A stretch of DNA of 64,000 nt. Source: Forficula auricularia (taxonomy: Eukaryota > Arthropoda > Insecta > Dermaptera > Forficulidae). The notes under the pieces were generated by a model. It worked only from the letters and a program-made list of their open reading frames with translations, made no database searches and was not told the DNA's origin. The DNA lies in assembly GCA_024734495.1 (NCBI GenBank), contig JALMQS010000681.1, positions 7,039,542 through 7,103,541 on the forward strand, given 5' to 3'. The position numbers and the translations under genes were made by a program. Position 1 is the first letter of the stretch. The number at the start of each line of letters is the position of its first letter. Positions 43,568 through 55,260 of this stretch are shown here, piece after piece.

Positions 43568-44075
43568 CGACGTGTTCTGATGTGGCCATCCACTTGACTT
43601 TACCATACAACCTGGCCCCTAAAATTATTTATAATCATGTAGGGGGGGGGGGTTAGTTTTTGCATTTTTATACTTCTGGGGTCCCACTGATTATGTATAC
43701 AAAATTTGGTTGAGTTTGCTCAAATGGCCTAGATTTTTAATTTTTAACCCCCCCCCCCTCTCCACCCCCCTTAATTTTGGGTCGATAATCACCAAAATCT
43801 AATCAGCTCTTAATCTCAATGGACCAAAACTACGTGTGAAATTTGGTTTCGATATTCAAACTAGTTTTTGAGCTAGCTCGTCCACAAAAATTTGGTAACG
43901 CACAAACAACCAGACAGACTAACAGATGTTTTGACAAAATAATTATTATCTCGAAAAATATAATTTTTCGATGTTCACTTATTTGTCGAGCGAAATGCCC
44001 TGGTTTCGCACAATTTTTTTAATCAAAATAGTTTTAGCCGTTTTTGAGATATTTCGAAAAAAAGAAGGAAACGTA
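43568..44075 (+). repeat. 600-bp dispersed repeat, copy 2
   Basis: Runs from GTGTTCTGATGTGGCCATCC to the TTTTTGAGATATTTCGAAAA block; matches 13441-14020 with expanded G and C runs. Confidence 0.65.
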
Positions 44076-44435
44076 ATAGAAAAAGAGCTTCCTTTTTGAT
44101 TTTTAAATTACCACTTGTTTTTAGATCAATTAGAACTAGTTATAACTAAAAAAACTAAGACTATATGTTTTTATCTATTTTTATTATCCTTTATAATCAC
44201 GTAGTTTTAGTTTTTTAGTTATAACTCTGACCTGTTGTAAAAAATCGGGAAATTGCATGATAATCAGCGTAGAAAACTCTACTGGAATCTATTGTTAGGT
44301 TTACGGGGAGAAATTTTTGTCGAACAATGTAATATATAATTTATTTCTTTGATTCTATAGTTTCAAGTTAGACCTTTATCATTAGTCTTTTAATTATAAA
44401 TATTTATCTGTTATTTCTCAACGATCGTTTGTTAT

Positions 44436-44769
44436 TAAATTGAAAGTTTTTGTCGAGAGTAGCAGAATTTTTATATATTGAAGGAGACAATAAAAGAGTG
44501 TGTCTTCTGCTGGTATTATAAATTTTATTTATTTATAACGAGACTATAGTTTCGAGGGCTTTTGTTCTTTCATCAAATCTATTACATTGTATTCATATAG
44601 AATTAATTTATGAATGAAAGGTTAAAATCTTTCATTCATAAATTAATTCCTGTGAATACATTGTAATAGACTGATGAAGAGGGCAAAGCCCTCGAAACTA
44701 TAGTCTCGTTATAAACAAATAAAATTTATAATTCCAGCAGAAGACACACTCTTTTATTGTCTCCTTCAA
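44436..44769. mobile_element. PLE family B foldback, best-preserved
   Basis: A perfect 13-bp duplication GATCGTTTGTTAT borders it (44423-44435, 44770-44782). Arms are inverted around 44620. The left end has the extra tail GAAAGTTTTTGTCGAGAGTAGCAG, the right lacks it. The left ribozyme (about 44540-44580) is decayed, the right intact. Confidence 0.85.
44669..44707 (+). ncRNA. Intact small hammerhead ribozyme, family B
   Basis: CTGATGA 44671-44677, extra A, perfect stem II GAGGGC-AAA-GCCCTC, GAA 44694-44696, palindromic ACTATAGT 44697-44704, C17 at 44705, stem I GA/TC. The best candidate in the window together with 63050-63093. Confidence 0.8.
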
Positions 44770-44985
44770 GATCGTTTGTTATGTGGCTAGCTTGCGAATT
44801 TCTCTATACCCAATCGGCTAATTGAATCCATGAGAAATAATAGATAAAATATTTCTAATTCAAGTCAAACCTTCGAATCGATAGTCTCAAAAATAATATG
44901 TATTTACATATTTATATTTATTTATTATTACATTTACATCAAGCAAAGGACAACCTCATTGATTTCTCTTTATAAAAGAGGGTCA

Positions 44986-45999
44986 ATTTAAATTTAAAAT
45001 CAAGCCACCACATACCCAGGGTTGCGTAGGTATTTGATATCTTACAAAAGCTTGAGATAACAAATTTGTTCTTATTAAATACATAATTCCATTTAAACTC
45101 CCTCATTTCAATAATCGAAGTATCTTATGATTTTGTATCTCAACCTAAATCTTTTGCCACTTGGTCTGAGCAGCGAGGAAGCTAATTTTCTCTATCTACA
45201 TAATAGCCTTGTCAATTGTAAAATAAATAGCCCCCAAATCTTGAATATAGTCACTTTTAATTTGAATTGTTATTCTATCCATGTTCTTAATTGCCTACTG
45301 GTATTTTCATACCTAATGTATACGATAAGGATTGGAAATAACGTAACTAACGACACATAAATATTTGACACGTCAGAGATTAGTTTTTTTGGAAAGATTG
45401 ACTAATAACAATTAATGATAAATCAATGTATTTTTTAAATATCTTTATAAATGAGCTTCTAGTACGAATATGTACAATGAAGGCATATAAGAATGTGATA
45501 TTTTTTCAAAATTCTCTGTTCACAACAAACACTTACCAAACATTACCATTTTTTGGGACACTTTTACATCGCCATTTTAAAAAGAATTAATTTAAAAAAA
45601 TAGCCTAAATCTACTTTACAAGAAAATCCCAATATCTCCATGATAAAAAAGTATTTTTTTTTTGACCCCACACAAAATCCAACCTTCCCAAAATTAATCA
45701 CCCGATTAAAATTTTATTATTATTTTTGATTGCAAAGAAAATGAATGCATATAAATAGTAAATTTCAAGTTTGTATCTTATTTCGTTTATAAGTTACAAT
45801 GCTCTTACAGACGGACACGCAGACTTACAGAGACATATAGACTATCGAGACCAATAGGCTCTCGTTTCACTTTTGAACGGAACTCTAAAAATATAGAAAA
45901 ACAGGGAAAACTTTTTAAGACTCAGATTTTGGTGATTTGCCACTGTTTTTGTAAGCAAAAGGTTCTAAAACTTGACTCAAAAAGATGCACTTTATTAAT
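44986..45999. other. AT-rich stretch with one dispersed repeat
   Basis: 45660-45900 is a copy of the ACGGAACCCTAAAA family (GACGGACACGCAGACTTACA, ending GAACGGAACTCTAAAAA). A 77-codon frame at 45127 has no support as a gene. Confidence 0.4.
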
Positions 46000-46012
46000 A
46001 TAAGCTCTAGTG

Positions 46013-46382
46013 ATGAGCAAAGCAAGACCAAGACCAATTCTGCCCATCACTAATTAATATAGGCAGAGGGTGTTTGTAAAGTCTTCCATAGGGTGTTTAG
46101 AAAGTCCTGATCACTTTTAAGAAAAATATTATTATTTTGATTTTGAGTATTAATATTAGTGATGAGCAAAGCAAGACCAAGACCAATTCTGCTCGTTACT
46201 AATTAATATAGGCAGAGGGTGTGTTTGTAAAGTCTTCTATAGGGTGTTTAGAAAGTCCTGATCACTTTTAAGAAACATATTATTATTATTTTGTTTTTGA
46301 GTATTAATATTAGTGATGAGCAAAGCAAAGTCTTGGTCTTGCAGTCTTGGTCTTGGTCTTGGTCTTGCTTTGCTCATCACTA
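46013..46382. mobile_element. Element with GATGAGCAAAGC ends and 151-bp internal duplication
   Basis: The left end and right end (GCTTTGCTCATCACTA) are inverted. A 13-bp repeat ATAAGCTCTAGTG (46000-46012, 46383-46395) flanks it, though it overlaps the first bases of the inverted repeat. Two units of 151 bp (from 46008 and 46159) repeat AGCAAGACCAAGACCAATTC; the right end has four GTCTTG(GTCTTG) repeats. Class unknown. Confidence 0.6.
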
Positions 46383-46399
46383 ATAAGCTCTAGTGTGCT

Positions 46400-47984
46400 A
46401 AATTTCAACCCAGTAGCTACAACCACTCAAAAGTTTCCATTTAACGATTTGATTTTTTCTTTTTTTTCCCCGTTTTTCAATCGTAAATTCTGAATCTTAG
46501 TAAGACTAAAATAAAATACAGTTTTACATTTTGGAAATACAAACCTTTTACCACAAGAACGAAATTAAAATGATCTTTTATTCTTGATTTATGTAATATC
46601 GAAATTCAGACAGATATACAGACAAAAAAATCAGCCATGAGAATAATTTTCCTCACGTTTCAGAGATTTTTCAAAACAATTAAGTAAACAAATTTAATTT
46701 TATTGAGCGAATTCAATACCTTGGCTGCCCGGCAAAATGCGCTCGTCGTGCATAACAAGTATTTAAATTTAAAAATACAATTGTAATTAAACGTTTCGGA
46801 AAATATTAATTATTGTTAAAAGAAAATTCATTGATTAAGAGAACATTGTCCCGAAATGTTTTAATTGAACTTCAAACATTCATTAGAACCAATTTTGGGC
46901 TGATTTTTTATAAAATAATTTTATTTAATTAATAAAAAAAAAAAATTCCATCGACCCTTTGCTCATCTTTATAAAAGAAATAATTAAAATCTATTTTTTT
47001 AATTTGAAGCTATACCTAGAATTTTTTTTATTATTAATTAAATTAATTTAATTATTGCCTATTGATAAATTCATTATTAATCAATTTGATAAAAAGATAC
47101 TTTTATAAAGAGATGTAAAATAGCTAATAAAATTGTATAATGAGATATCAACTACGATAAGATTTTCAATCTAAAGACAGAAGTCATGAATTGAGACAAA
47201 TTAGAGATTAAATAACATTCACTAATGAGTTGAATTTAAAATATTTCCGAAAGAATTTTTTTTTTGAAATTACAAAAAAATAATACATATTTACTAAAAA
47301 TTGTCAAAATTTATAGTTTGATTTTTAGCTGGAAATTGGATCGAAAATAAATGAATTAATAAATGAATTAATTATCATAAAGATTCAAGTCGATTGTGGC
47401 TCTAATTGGAAAACCATAAAATGCATTACTTTGCATTGCATTAACTATAAAAGAAAAAGAAAATAAAGTAAAAATCAATAGAGAAGTTTCGGCTACAGCG
47501 GCAATTGTACATTTTTAATAAGATAGTCTCATCAGAATTCACAACCTTCCGACACATAATTCAGAAGTCGTTTTCAAATGCTTGTGAAGCATATCTTTCG
47601 TATGAGGCCTCCTAACAAATTTGATTTAACTAGTGCAGGCAAGCGAACCTGTTTTTCCATTAAATAGTTTTGGATTTTAAAAATAAACTCGTAAAAATAT
47701 TATTCGGATACTCGGTTACTCGGTTAGCCATTTACTTTGATTTTCTTATTGGGTTTGGAGCTAGAAAGCACATAAAATTTGGTAACTCTTTAACATACTG
47801 ACATATTGACAAAATAATAAATCTATCTTAAAATAATTTTTTTTAGATGTTTACTATAATTTTTACTTTCTCATTTATATTCATAGAATATAATATGGAA
47901 GTATTGCGATGTCCTGTCTGGGTCCTGACTCTTTGAGAGCATATTTTTATTATTTTTAGGCCAAAATACTGTGATTTTGCTCAA
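46400..47984. other. AT-rich stretch, nothing recognised
   Basis: Very AT-rich. A tentative CTGATGAG...GAAAC pair on the minus strand near 47490-47545 lacks convincing stems and is not called. Confidence 0.35.
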
Positions 47985-48175
47985 TTGTTTTTACTTTACC
48001 ATACAGCGTATGGTATTAAAAAAATTGAGCGAAACCATGGCATTTCGCTCTACAAAAAAGCCCTAATAAGTGAACATCGAAAAAGTTATATTTTTTGAGA
48101 TAATAATTGTTTTGTCAAAATGTCTGGTTCTCTGTCTGTTAGTTAGTCTGTGCGTTATCATATTTTTTATTTTAA
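47985..48175 (-). repeat. 600-bp dispersed repeat, copy 3 (fragment)
   Basis: Inverse of the 13780-14010 part of copy 1, including TTTACTTTACCATACA and CATTTCGCTCTACAAAAAAG. Confidence 0.6.
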
Positions 48176-50229
48176 AACCGGTTACTCGATTTTCCCCTCT
48201 CTTCGAGTATTTAGTTATCCGAAAACGAGTTTTAAAGAAACCGGTTAACTGGTTTCTGAGAAAAGAGCCACAACATACAACATGAAAAATATGAATAGGA
48301 TTCTTTTTAGTTTAGTTCATTTATATGTACTTAAGACAAATATTGCCAATGGGCCTATTAAAACATCAGTTCCAAAGGATCACCGATCTGGGACGGTTTT
48401 TCTGAAGTGGGTGAACCTACTCAGGCTACTGCTGATATTTTTACAGTCTTCCCAGTTCCAATCATTCTACTGGCATTCGCATCCGAAATTAATTGATACT
48501 AAAGGGAGAGAGTTAGAGTTGCGGAGTTATATCTTCACGTTAGGTATAGGACATTGCTAGTATAGGCAGAAAATGGACCTTTTAAAAGACACAATATTAA
48601 TAATCAAATACTTGTTTCGGATTTCAATTGAGATTCAAAACAGTCCCTACGACCGATCGTCCCTAGTATTAAAGTTTAATTAAGAGGAGATCAAAAAGGT
48701 TGTATCGAGGAACGATGGCTTCTTCCATCAACATGCAATCAAACAAATCCAATTTGATTTCCTTTTAAGTAAAACATAATTTATCTTATATTACTGAGAA
48801 GATTAATAATATATATTCTATTGTCCCAAGTATTATTTGCTCTAAACGAACTGTTAGCCAATACCTCTTTGTTGTTAAAATCTATGAAACTAGATTAGAA
48901 GACATAGAGAACTTTTGATACTAACATAATAAATACTTAAAATGATTAGACAAATCTTACACTGAAGGAATATTCCGTATATATTGAATTTTCATTAATA
49001 GTGAATATACAGAGTTGTAATTCTTGATTCCTTCATTAGGACTGATATCAATTTAAGCGGAATGCAATTCCTACCCCTGAGGCGGTTTGCTAGTAGCACA
49101 ACTCATCTTCCCTAGATTTATGAGATTGAATGTTTTCAATAGGCTCTAGTACGAATATTCCAGGCTGTAGTACGTTTACATCAAACTACCAAACATATTA
49201 GTGATCTTGATATTATATAGTATTCACCCTAAGCTCACCCTACTATTCGGGCTAAAATTTTGAAAATCTTCAATTTTTTATGCCCATCGTGTTTAAAAAT
49301 GTCTGGTAAAAATAATTTTCAAGTATGATTTTTTCTATCTGACTGGTTTGCACTAATCACGATAACTCAATAATGGAAGGTCATAGAAAGCTCATTGTTG
49401 GTGTAAAAATGTTTCTATTTCCAAAATGAAGAACTAATTAGATTTTGAACTTTCTAGTTTCAGAACTTACATTTCAAAAACTCAGAAAATCACAAGAAAA
49501 AAAAATTATATGGTGAGCTATCGAACGGTTGTAGCTAATAAGCTAAAATACGGCATTTGAATATTTCATTTATACAATTATAAACACCTATTCAAAATTA
49601 AAACTTTTTAGCTTATACCTTTCGTACCCCATAATTTGCGCAGAGCATACCGAGTCTTGAAATTTTTTTCCTGTTTTCTTTCAAATATTTAAGTATATTC
49701 AGGTCTAGAAGTTATATTTTAACACCATCTAACTTTGGCTACGACCATGGGTTGACATTTTGTGAGGCTGCATCTTTCCCCCAATCGATGCCCTGGGTGA
49801 AATTTTTCATTTCATTAGCATTTTTTGTTTGAGGGTGTGTCCTGAATATTTTTTTTTAACTTTGACGATTTAATGATTGAACTATTTGTGGATCATCAAA
49901 CTAGCTACTTGGTAAATTCACGATCCTATATTTTTAATAGTTTAGAAGCTACAGGGATGTGATTGACGGGTCAGACAGAAATGAAAACTCACAAAAAAGG
50001 GTTTCGTTTTTATTTCCATTATTCATAAAAAATAAAAGGTGATGGTTCTATTACTAGTGATGGAAATATTGTTTTCGTTAAAATAATCGAAGTTAAGATT
50101 TTTATAAATTTTGACTTTTCAATATTCCATAAATCTATGAAAGTGATTTTTAGACAATATGTGTGAGTTTGTGAAATTTGAGTCTAGAGGTTCTTTTTTT
50201 TAAATGAAAATGATGAAGGAGTTACACCA
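48176..50229. other. AT-rich stretch; one doubtful coding patch
   Basis: 48366-48494 (+) can be read as SKGSPIWDGFSEVGEPTQAT... followed by a hydrophobic segment FTVFPVPIILLAFA, then a stop. It is GC-richer than the flanks but lacks a good acceptor or donor. The rest is featureless. Confidence 0.25.
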
Positions 50230-50640
50230 AAAAGGTGCATCCCCTAAAGGCCTGGGTTGGCCCCTCCATCGTGAAAAGAAGAAGAAGGGTTTTTATGGGC
50301 TGGGTAGGGGTCGAAGGTATCTGTGGATACGGGTCTTAAACAGCTGAAGGTTATAAGTCACGGGGAAGACGGTGGCTGGGAGCGAGTTCCAGTCTCTGAA
50401 GGTTATAGGAATAAAAGAGTTGGCGAAAGCGATTGTTCGATTTTTATCAAATTTGACAGCAAATGGGTGCTAAGCGTTCGATAACCACGTGTTTCTCTTA
50501 AAGAGGGCTTTAGGGGGGGATAATTGATTTCAGCTCGACTGAACAGATACCATGATAGTATTTGTAGTACAGGGAAAGGGCAGAAACGTTTCTTCGGTGA
50601 GCCAGGGAGTCGAGTGGGTTTGTTAGTGCCGGGTCTCCTA
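50230..50640 (-). pseudogene. Non-LTR retrotransposon C-terminal remnant (jockey/CR1-like)
   Basis: Minus strand, with stops and at least one frameshift: GDPALTNPLDSLAHRRNVSA, then LYYKYYHGICSVELKSIIPP, then FYSYNLQRLELAPSRLPRDL and a short tail. This order (LAHRR..., YYHG.CS.EL, then a FI...WN.LP-like block) is characteristic of the last domain of jockey/CR1/L2-type reverse transcriptases. Related 3' pieces are at 39095-39180 (+) and 61860-61985 (-). Confidence 0.78.
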
Positions 50641-50713
50641 TTAGTTTAATTCTGATCTTTTTATATTTCTTGGTATGGAATCCTAATAATTACCAATTTT
50701 GAAATGTTTTTAT

Positions 50714-50879
50714 CGAGGGGTGAACCGCGATTGGAATTAGGTGTACACCATCTTTGGATTTACTTGGAATTATTTTGGAATTCATTAGATAATCTATCGT
50801 TATCTATTGTCTTCTACTTGGAAATGAAAGTGGAAGTGGAAGTAGGTGTACACGATTTTAGGTCTCGATTCACCCCTCG
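50714..50879. mobile_element. MITE with TIR CGAGGGGTGAACC, copy 2
   Basis: Perfect 8-bp duplication GTTTTTAT (50706-50713, 50880-50887). Terminal repeats CGAGGGGTGAACCGCGA / TCGATTCACCCCTCG. Internal GTGTACAC motifs at both subtermini. An overlapping 62-codon frame is not a gene. Confidence 0.82.
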
Positions 50880-51287
50880 GTTTTTATCATAGTCTATCAT
50901 TAAATGAATAGTGTTTTTTGATTTATGTCTTTCAATTATATTAACGTCATCTCATCTTCATAGATTATTTTCTAATATTATATAATTTTACAAACGTGAA
51001 TTACTTAAAACATTAGATCACGTTTAAAAATTCTAAAAAATATATATATTTATAAACATTAATCAATTTTATCAGCTTTTCAAAATTTATGTTAAAACAA
51101 ATATACCGAAAAACATTTAATTACTATTTTAATGTATGACTCGTATATGCATTCTCAGGAATTTCTATTAAATGTGAGAAAAACAATTAGAAAACATTTA
51201 GTTTTAATATTATTTAATTTAAGAATTTAAGTTTGAACTTGTCAGATAGAAGAAAATTCAAAATATGCCTTTAATAATATTAAATTA
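50880..51287. other. AT-rich stretch, nothing recognised
   Basis: No structure beyond base composition. Confidence 0.35.
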
Positions 51288-51800
51288 CTAGCTGCAAGGC
51301 CCGCCTTCGGCGGCCCTCTTGCTAGCCAGATGGCTCGACCCCTGAACCCCAGCCCACGAACCCCCCCTCATACCCCACCCCCCACCCCGAACCCCACCCA
51401 GCAACTCCCACCCCCGCACCATGGATCGGTGCCCAACCACCGCTCCCATCCCGCACCACCCCACTACTCCTCTGGACCCTCACCTGAACCCCGCTATCCC
51501 CCCACACCCCACTAAGCCTCTGGATCCTCACTTGAACCCTCTTTCCTCACTGCACCACCCCACCCCCAGTACCCTACACCCCGGCCCACACCACCACCCC
51601 GGATCCCACCCCGCACCACCCCACTACGCCTCTGGACCCTCAACTAAACCCTCCACTCCACCCTGCACCACCCGGACCCCACCCCCGCACCATCACTCCA
51701 CCCCGCACCCAGTTTTTTCATTTCTAGCCTTCTAGTGACCCACAGATTATGTATACAAAATTTGGTTAAGTTGGCTCTAAGGGTAAGATTTTCATTTTTT
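51288..51800 (-). mobile_element. Helitron-like 3' end with C-rich body
   Basis: On the minus strand the G-rich body runs into AGAGGGCCGCCGAAGGCGGG, then TTGCAGCTAG and T, as at 326. The + strand is C-rich for 400 bp with imperfect tandem units such as CACCCCACTACTCCTCTGGA. Proline-rich frames (51330, 51421) are products of this low-complexity composition. Confidence 0.55.
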
Positions 51801-53057
51801 GACCCTCGTCCCCTTTTTAGGTGGTTTTTTGGGGGAATTTTTTAAACAAAAGTTGTCAGAAATCACATCCCCTACAACTTTGCTCATAATAAAATTTGCC
51901 GTAGAGTTAATAGTTTAAGAGTTATTTGATAATTTTCATTCGCGCGCCCTCCAAACCCCCTTCTGGGGACAAAATATCAAAACGTTATATAGCTAAAAAC
52001 GTAAGTTAGAAGACATCTTACGTGAATCGTGAGCAACTTTTCGGAAACGACGGAAACATACAGAAAGGAGGGTGTTTTCGTTCATAACTTTGCTTGAAAC
52101 GTGTGCAATCAAAATTTGGCGTGATTTGGAGCAATGTACAGACAAAACCTTAATTATATATATATAATCTTTATTCAAATTTATAGTAATTTAAGAATAA
52201 AATCCTTCATTTGCTTCATCAATTTCCATAGAAATATTTTTTTTCATGATTTCTTTTGACCCCGTTTAGAATACATCTCGTATTTTTAAACATAAATAAC
52301 ATTAATTAATTTATAATATTTATTTATTTGATTTTTTTCCAATTTTTTTCAGATCACTTAGAATAATGGCAAAATAAATAAATAAATCATTGCTCAACAT
52401 TTTAACCGAAACGTCCAAAAAATTCGAAATTTCCATATATACTGCCTCACCTCACCACCATCGATCATTCAAGACTTGGCTCTACAAATAATTCAACCTT
52501 GAAATAGATTCTATCATCTCTCTTTTTTTATATAAGAGGTAAGATTCAATCAATCGAGATCTTAGAAGAGTTGGAACTAATGAAAAAATATTTTCAAATA
52601 GCCAGGAGTTAATATCAAGAAAAGAAGGTTGTAAAAAGTTAGTTCTGGTGGCAAAATATTTGTATTTCCAATCCGAAGAATTCATTACATTTTTAAGATT
52701 CACTTCTTGCTCTAAAATGCAGAAAATTTGTAAAAATCAGAAGAAATCGAGCTATCAAATCTAAACACATAATTTGTATCAATAATCTTTACTAACCTGC
52801 ACCTGTGTGTCAAAGTTACCGCTTTCTAGCTCAAATTATTAGCTAATAAAATAATTTCCAAATCACAAAAACATACCCAATCTTGAAAAGTTTCACTTTT
52901 TCCTTCTTAATTATTTTATTATAATCAATGTCTTCTAAACATAAATATTATTACGATTATTGTTTATTCAAAAAAAAAGTAAATAAATGTAATAAATTAA
53001 CCAAATAATAAATAAAAAAGGACACAGAAAATAAATTATTTTTTCCATTTTCATGAT
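51801..53057. other. AT-rich stretch, no supported gene
   Basis: A weak acceptor TTTTTTTCAG at 52351 is not followed by a useful frame. No repeat partner seen. Confidence 0.35.
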
Positions 53058-53061
53058 TTAA

Positions 53062-53591
53062 GGAGGTTCTTTCGCGACAATCCACACAAAAAGTTTTAGC
53101 CTCGTAACCACTCTATAAATATGAACGGAACTAAAATTTAGGTTATGTTTTTTTAACGTGACTGTCCACTCACACGAAATCTCTATATGTATACACACAT
53201 ACGTGCCCGATCCTTTCCAAGCCATTGTGCTTATATCCCCTCCACTAAAAATAATCGCCCAAATATGTTTGTTTTTTTGTTTTTTATCAAAACTAAGTGG
53301 TAAATAATTTCATTTTTTTTTTAAGTTACTCCGAATATTTTATTCTAACAAATATTAGTTTTTCATCAAGATGGTGAAAGTCCTTCAATGAAAAAAAATA
53401 AAATAATGATCATATCCCCACCCTTTCCGTATCTACCCTATGGAAAAAATGTCATTTTTTAATTGCAATTATTTCATCTTTGGTTTGGTAAATCGTCTTC
53501 AAATTTTAACAGCATGTGTATTATGCTTTTAATGACTTATATTCCAAGTTTCAAAGACTTCTTGAATTTTTGCATTTGTGAAAGAACTACC
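53062..53591. mobile_element. TTAA-type element, copy 5
   Basis: TTAA (53058-53061, 53592-53595) flanks GGAGGTTCTTTCGCGACA...GTGAAAGAACTACC. The interior differs from copies 1-4 except near the ends, so it is a diverged subfamily. Confidence 0.65.
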
Positions 53592-53595
53592 TTAA

Positions 53596-54183
53596 AATAA
53601 AAAATAAATGTAAATTTAGAAAATACACTTGATCTTAACTGACTCTGTCTCCAGATTATACACCGAATTAAATCAGATTAACAATAATCTTTGAATAACC
53701 CCTTTTATTTCACTGTTGAATATTCAGTGAAAGATGTAACGTTGTGTATTTATGATATTGCGAGTAATCTCCGCTTTCTTAAATGAAGTTTGCTATTAAT
53801 TTGTAACAGGTACAAAATTAGAAATGTAAAATAGTGGAAATTTTGGTAGATCTAATGGATATATCATTTCCTCTCTCCGTTTATCGATTACCTGTTTTGA
53901 TAACTAATTTAAATTATAGTTAATCAGAATCTGAAAGGGTTTAGTCGATTCATTTGGAAGGGCAATAGAAAAAAGTTACGTTGAATATATTTATTTAATT
54001 CCACTTTTATAAATTGTTTTTTGTGATTTGAAGTATTTAATATTACAATAGAGTAGAGATGTGGGCATAAAAATGTAAATTTTAACATTTTTAGTATTAA
54101 TTGATTGTTTTATTATTGTTCTAAGTATGAGGGGGTTTTCTCAATTTTTCCCCTTACCAAAATAAAGACACAAGAAAAAATAT
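53596..54183. other. AT-rich stretch, nothing recognised
   Basis: No frame, repeat pair or RNA structure recognised. Confidence 0.35.
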
Positions 54184-54432
54184 CGTCGCCTTAGAGAGTA
54201 AACCTGCTAACTCACAACAAGGAAATTTTACAGGGCAGAGAAAAAACAAACAAAATTTAATATTGTTTTATGGAAAGAAACTATCTTTCACATTTTTTTT
54301 CTACAACTTACGATCATAATTTTAAGTAGCAGTTTTACTTGGACGATGCTGCATCTCTTTTTCTTTCGAACGGTATTAATATGTCATATATGATAAAAAA
54401 TGGAGTTAGCAGGTTTACACTCTAAGCCGACG
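54184..54432. mobile_element. MITE with TIR CGTCG...GTAAACCTGCTAACTC, empty copy
   Basis: Inverted ends CGTCGCCTTAGAGAGTAAAC and CGTCGGCTTAGAGTGTAAAC, flanked by TAT/ATA. It is the uninterrupted version of 8762-9184 and fixes the position of the nested insertion there. Confidence 0.72.
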
Positions 54433-54867
54433 ATATGTAAAAAATTTTTTAAATAACCTCGTCCTTTTTTTGAAGTCGGTTAAAAGAGACATTCGATCGT
54501 GATATCTTCGGGCCTCGAGGTCGAAGTTTTTGAAATTGTTAAACATTTTTTTCTAATTTTTTATTGGTTAATAAAGTTGTTATTAAATTTCAAAATAGTT
54601 TTAGCCGAATAGGAATCACTAGCGTGACATCCGGCTAAACAATTTGCTCCCAAACAACGTTCAGGGAATATTTTCAAACAGAAAAAGCAGCCAAGCCCTT
54701 TTGGCACTTGCCTACCCAGGGTTTTCTATCTTACACAGAACATGTATAGATTAGATTTAACCAATTCTTATTTAATTTGTTAGAGTTCGTGGCTGTGATG
54801 AAACTGTATTAGATGAAGAAGGAGGTATCAGCCAAAGTTGAATGCGCTGGGTTCAATAAAACACCCT

Positions 54868-54908
54868 GAATAAAACGTTTCGGCCTGAATTTATTTGGTC
54901 ATCTTCAA
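54868..54908 (-). ncRNA. Hammerhead ribozyme, family E, degenerate
   Basis: Minus strand TTGAAGA (C3 to U) with GAAACGTT intact. The loss of C3 should abolish activity. Confidence 0.5.
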
Positions 54909-55149
54909 TTAATTGGGAGTTATACACAAAATGCGGTACACATATGTGATCAAACCAAGTCTTGTCAAAAATAAAATTGTAGTTTCATGCAAATTTATAA
55001 CGTGCATGTGTCTAAAGGATTATTAATTACATTCATTCCGATCCTTTGGGCACAGGCACGTTATAAATTTGCATGAAGCTACAATTTTTATTTTTGACAA
55101 GGCTTGGTTCGATCACATATATGTAACACATTTTGTCTATAACTCCCAA

Positions 55150-55193
55150 TTAACTGAAGATGGCCAAATAAATTCAGTCCGAAACGTTTTATT
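55150..55193 (+). ncRNA. Small hammerhead ribozyme, family E
   Basis: CTGAAGA 55154-55160, extra T, stem II GGCC/GTCC with one mismatch, GAA 55181-55183, palindromic ACGT, U17 at 55188, stem I TAA/TTA. Confidence 0.6.
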
Positions 55194-55260
55194 CAAGGTG
55201 TTTTATTGAACCCAGCGCATCCAACTTTGGCTGATTCCTCTTTCTTCATTTATTACATTT

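Larger units (their letters stand above)
43320..44985. mobile_element. Nested PLE-A copy
   Basis: A family A left end (43330-43410: GCCGAAAGTAGCAGAG, GAGATTGTCCTTTGCTTGAT) and right end (44920-44985, inverse) enclose other insertions. Decayed ribozyme halves are at 44350-44395 (minus) and 44860-44900 (plus). Nested inside are a hAT start (43412-43490), a 600-bp dispersed repeat (43568-44075) and a PLE-B foldback (44436-44769). Confidence 0.6.
54790..55260. mobile_element. PLE family E foldback
   Basis: Arms (about 54810-55020 and 55045-55255) are inverted, sharing GCGCTGGGTTCAATAAAACACC and GTTATAAATTTGCATGAAG-like strings. Both keep a ribozyme position. Stem II is GGCC/GGCC with changes and the loop is AAATAAATTCA. 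Confidence 0.68.

Noticed and set aside
47490..47545. CTGATGAG...CCGAAAC on the minus strand as a hammerhead
   Set aside because: Stem II would need a mismatch and a 40-base loop, and the sequence after GAA is not palindromic.
48282..48560. 92-residue frame or the overlapping frame with a hydrophobic segment as a host gene
   Set aside because: Two frames look equally protein-like, splice sites are poor, and no family is recognised.
51330..51735. Proline/histidine-rich open frames (61 and 104 residues)
   Set aside because: They arise from C-rich low-complexity Helitron-like sequence; overlapping frames exist on both strands and there is no start or splice context.
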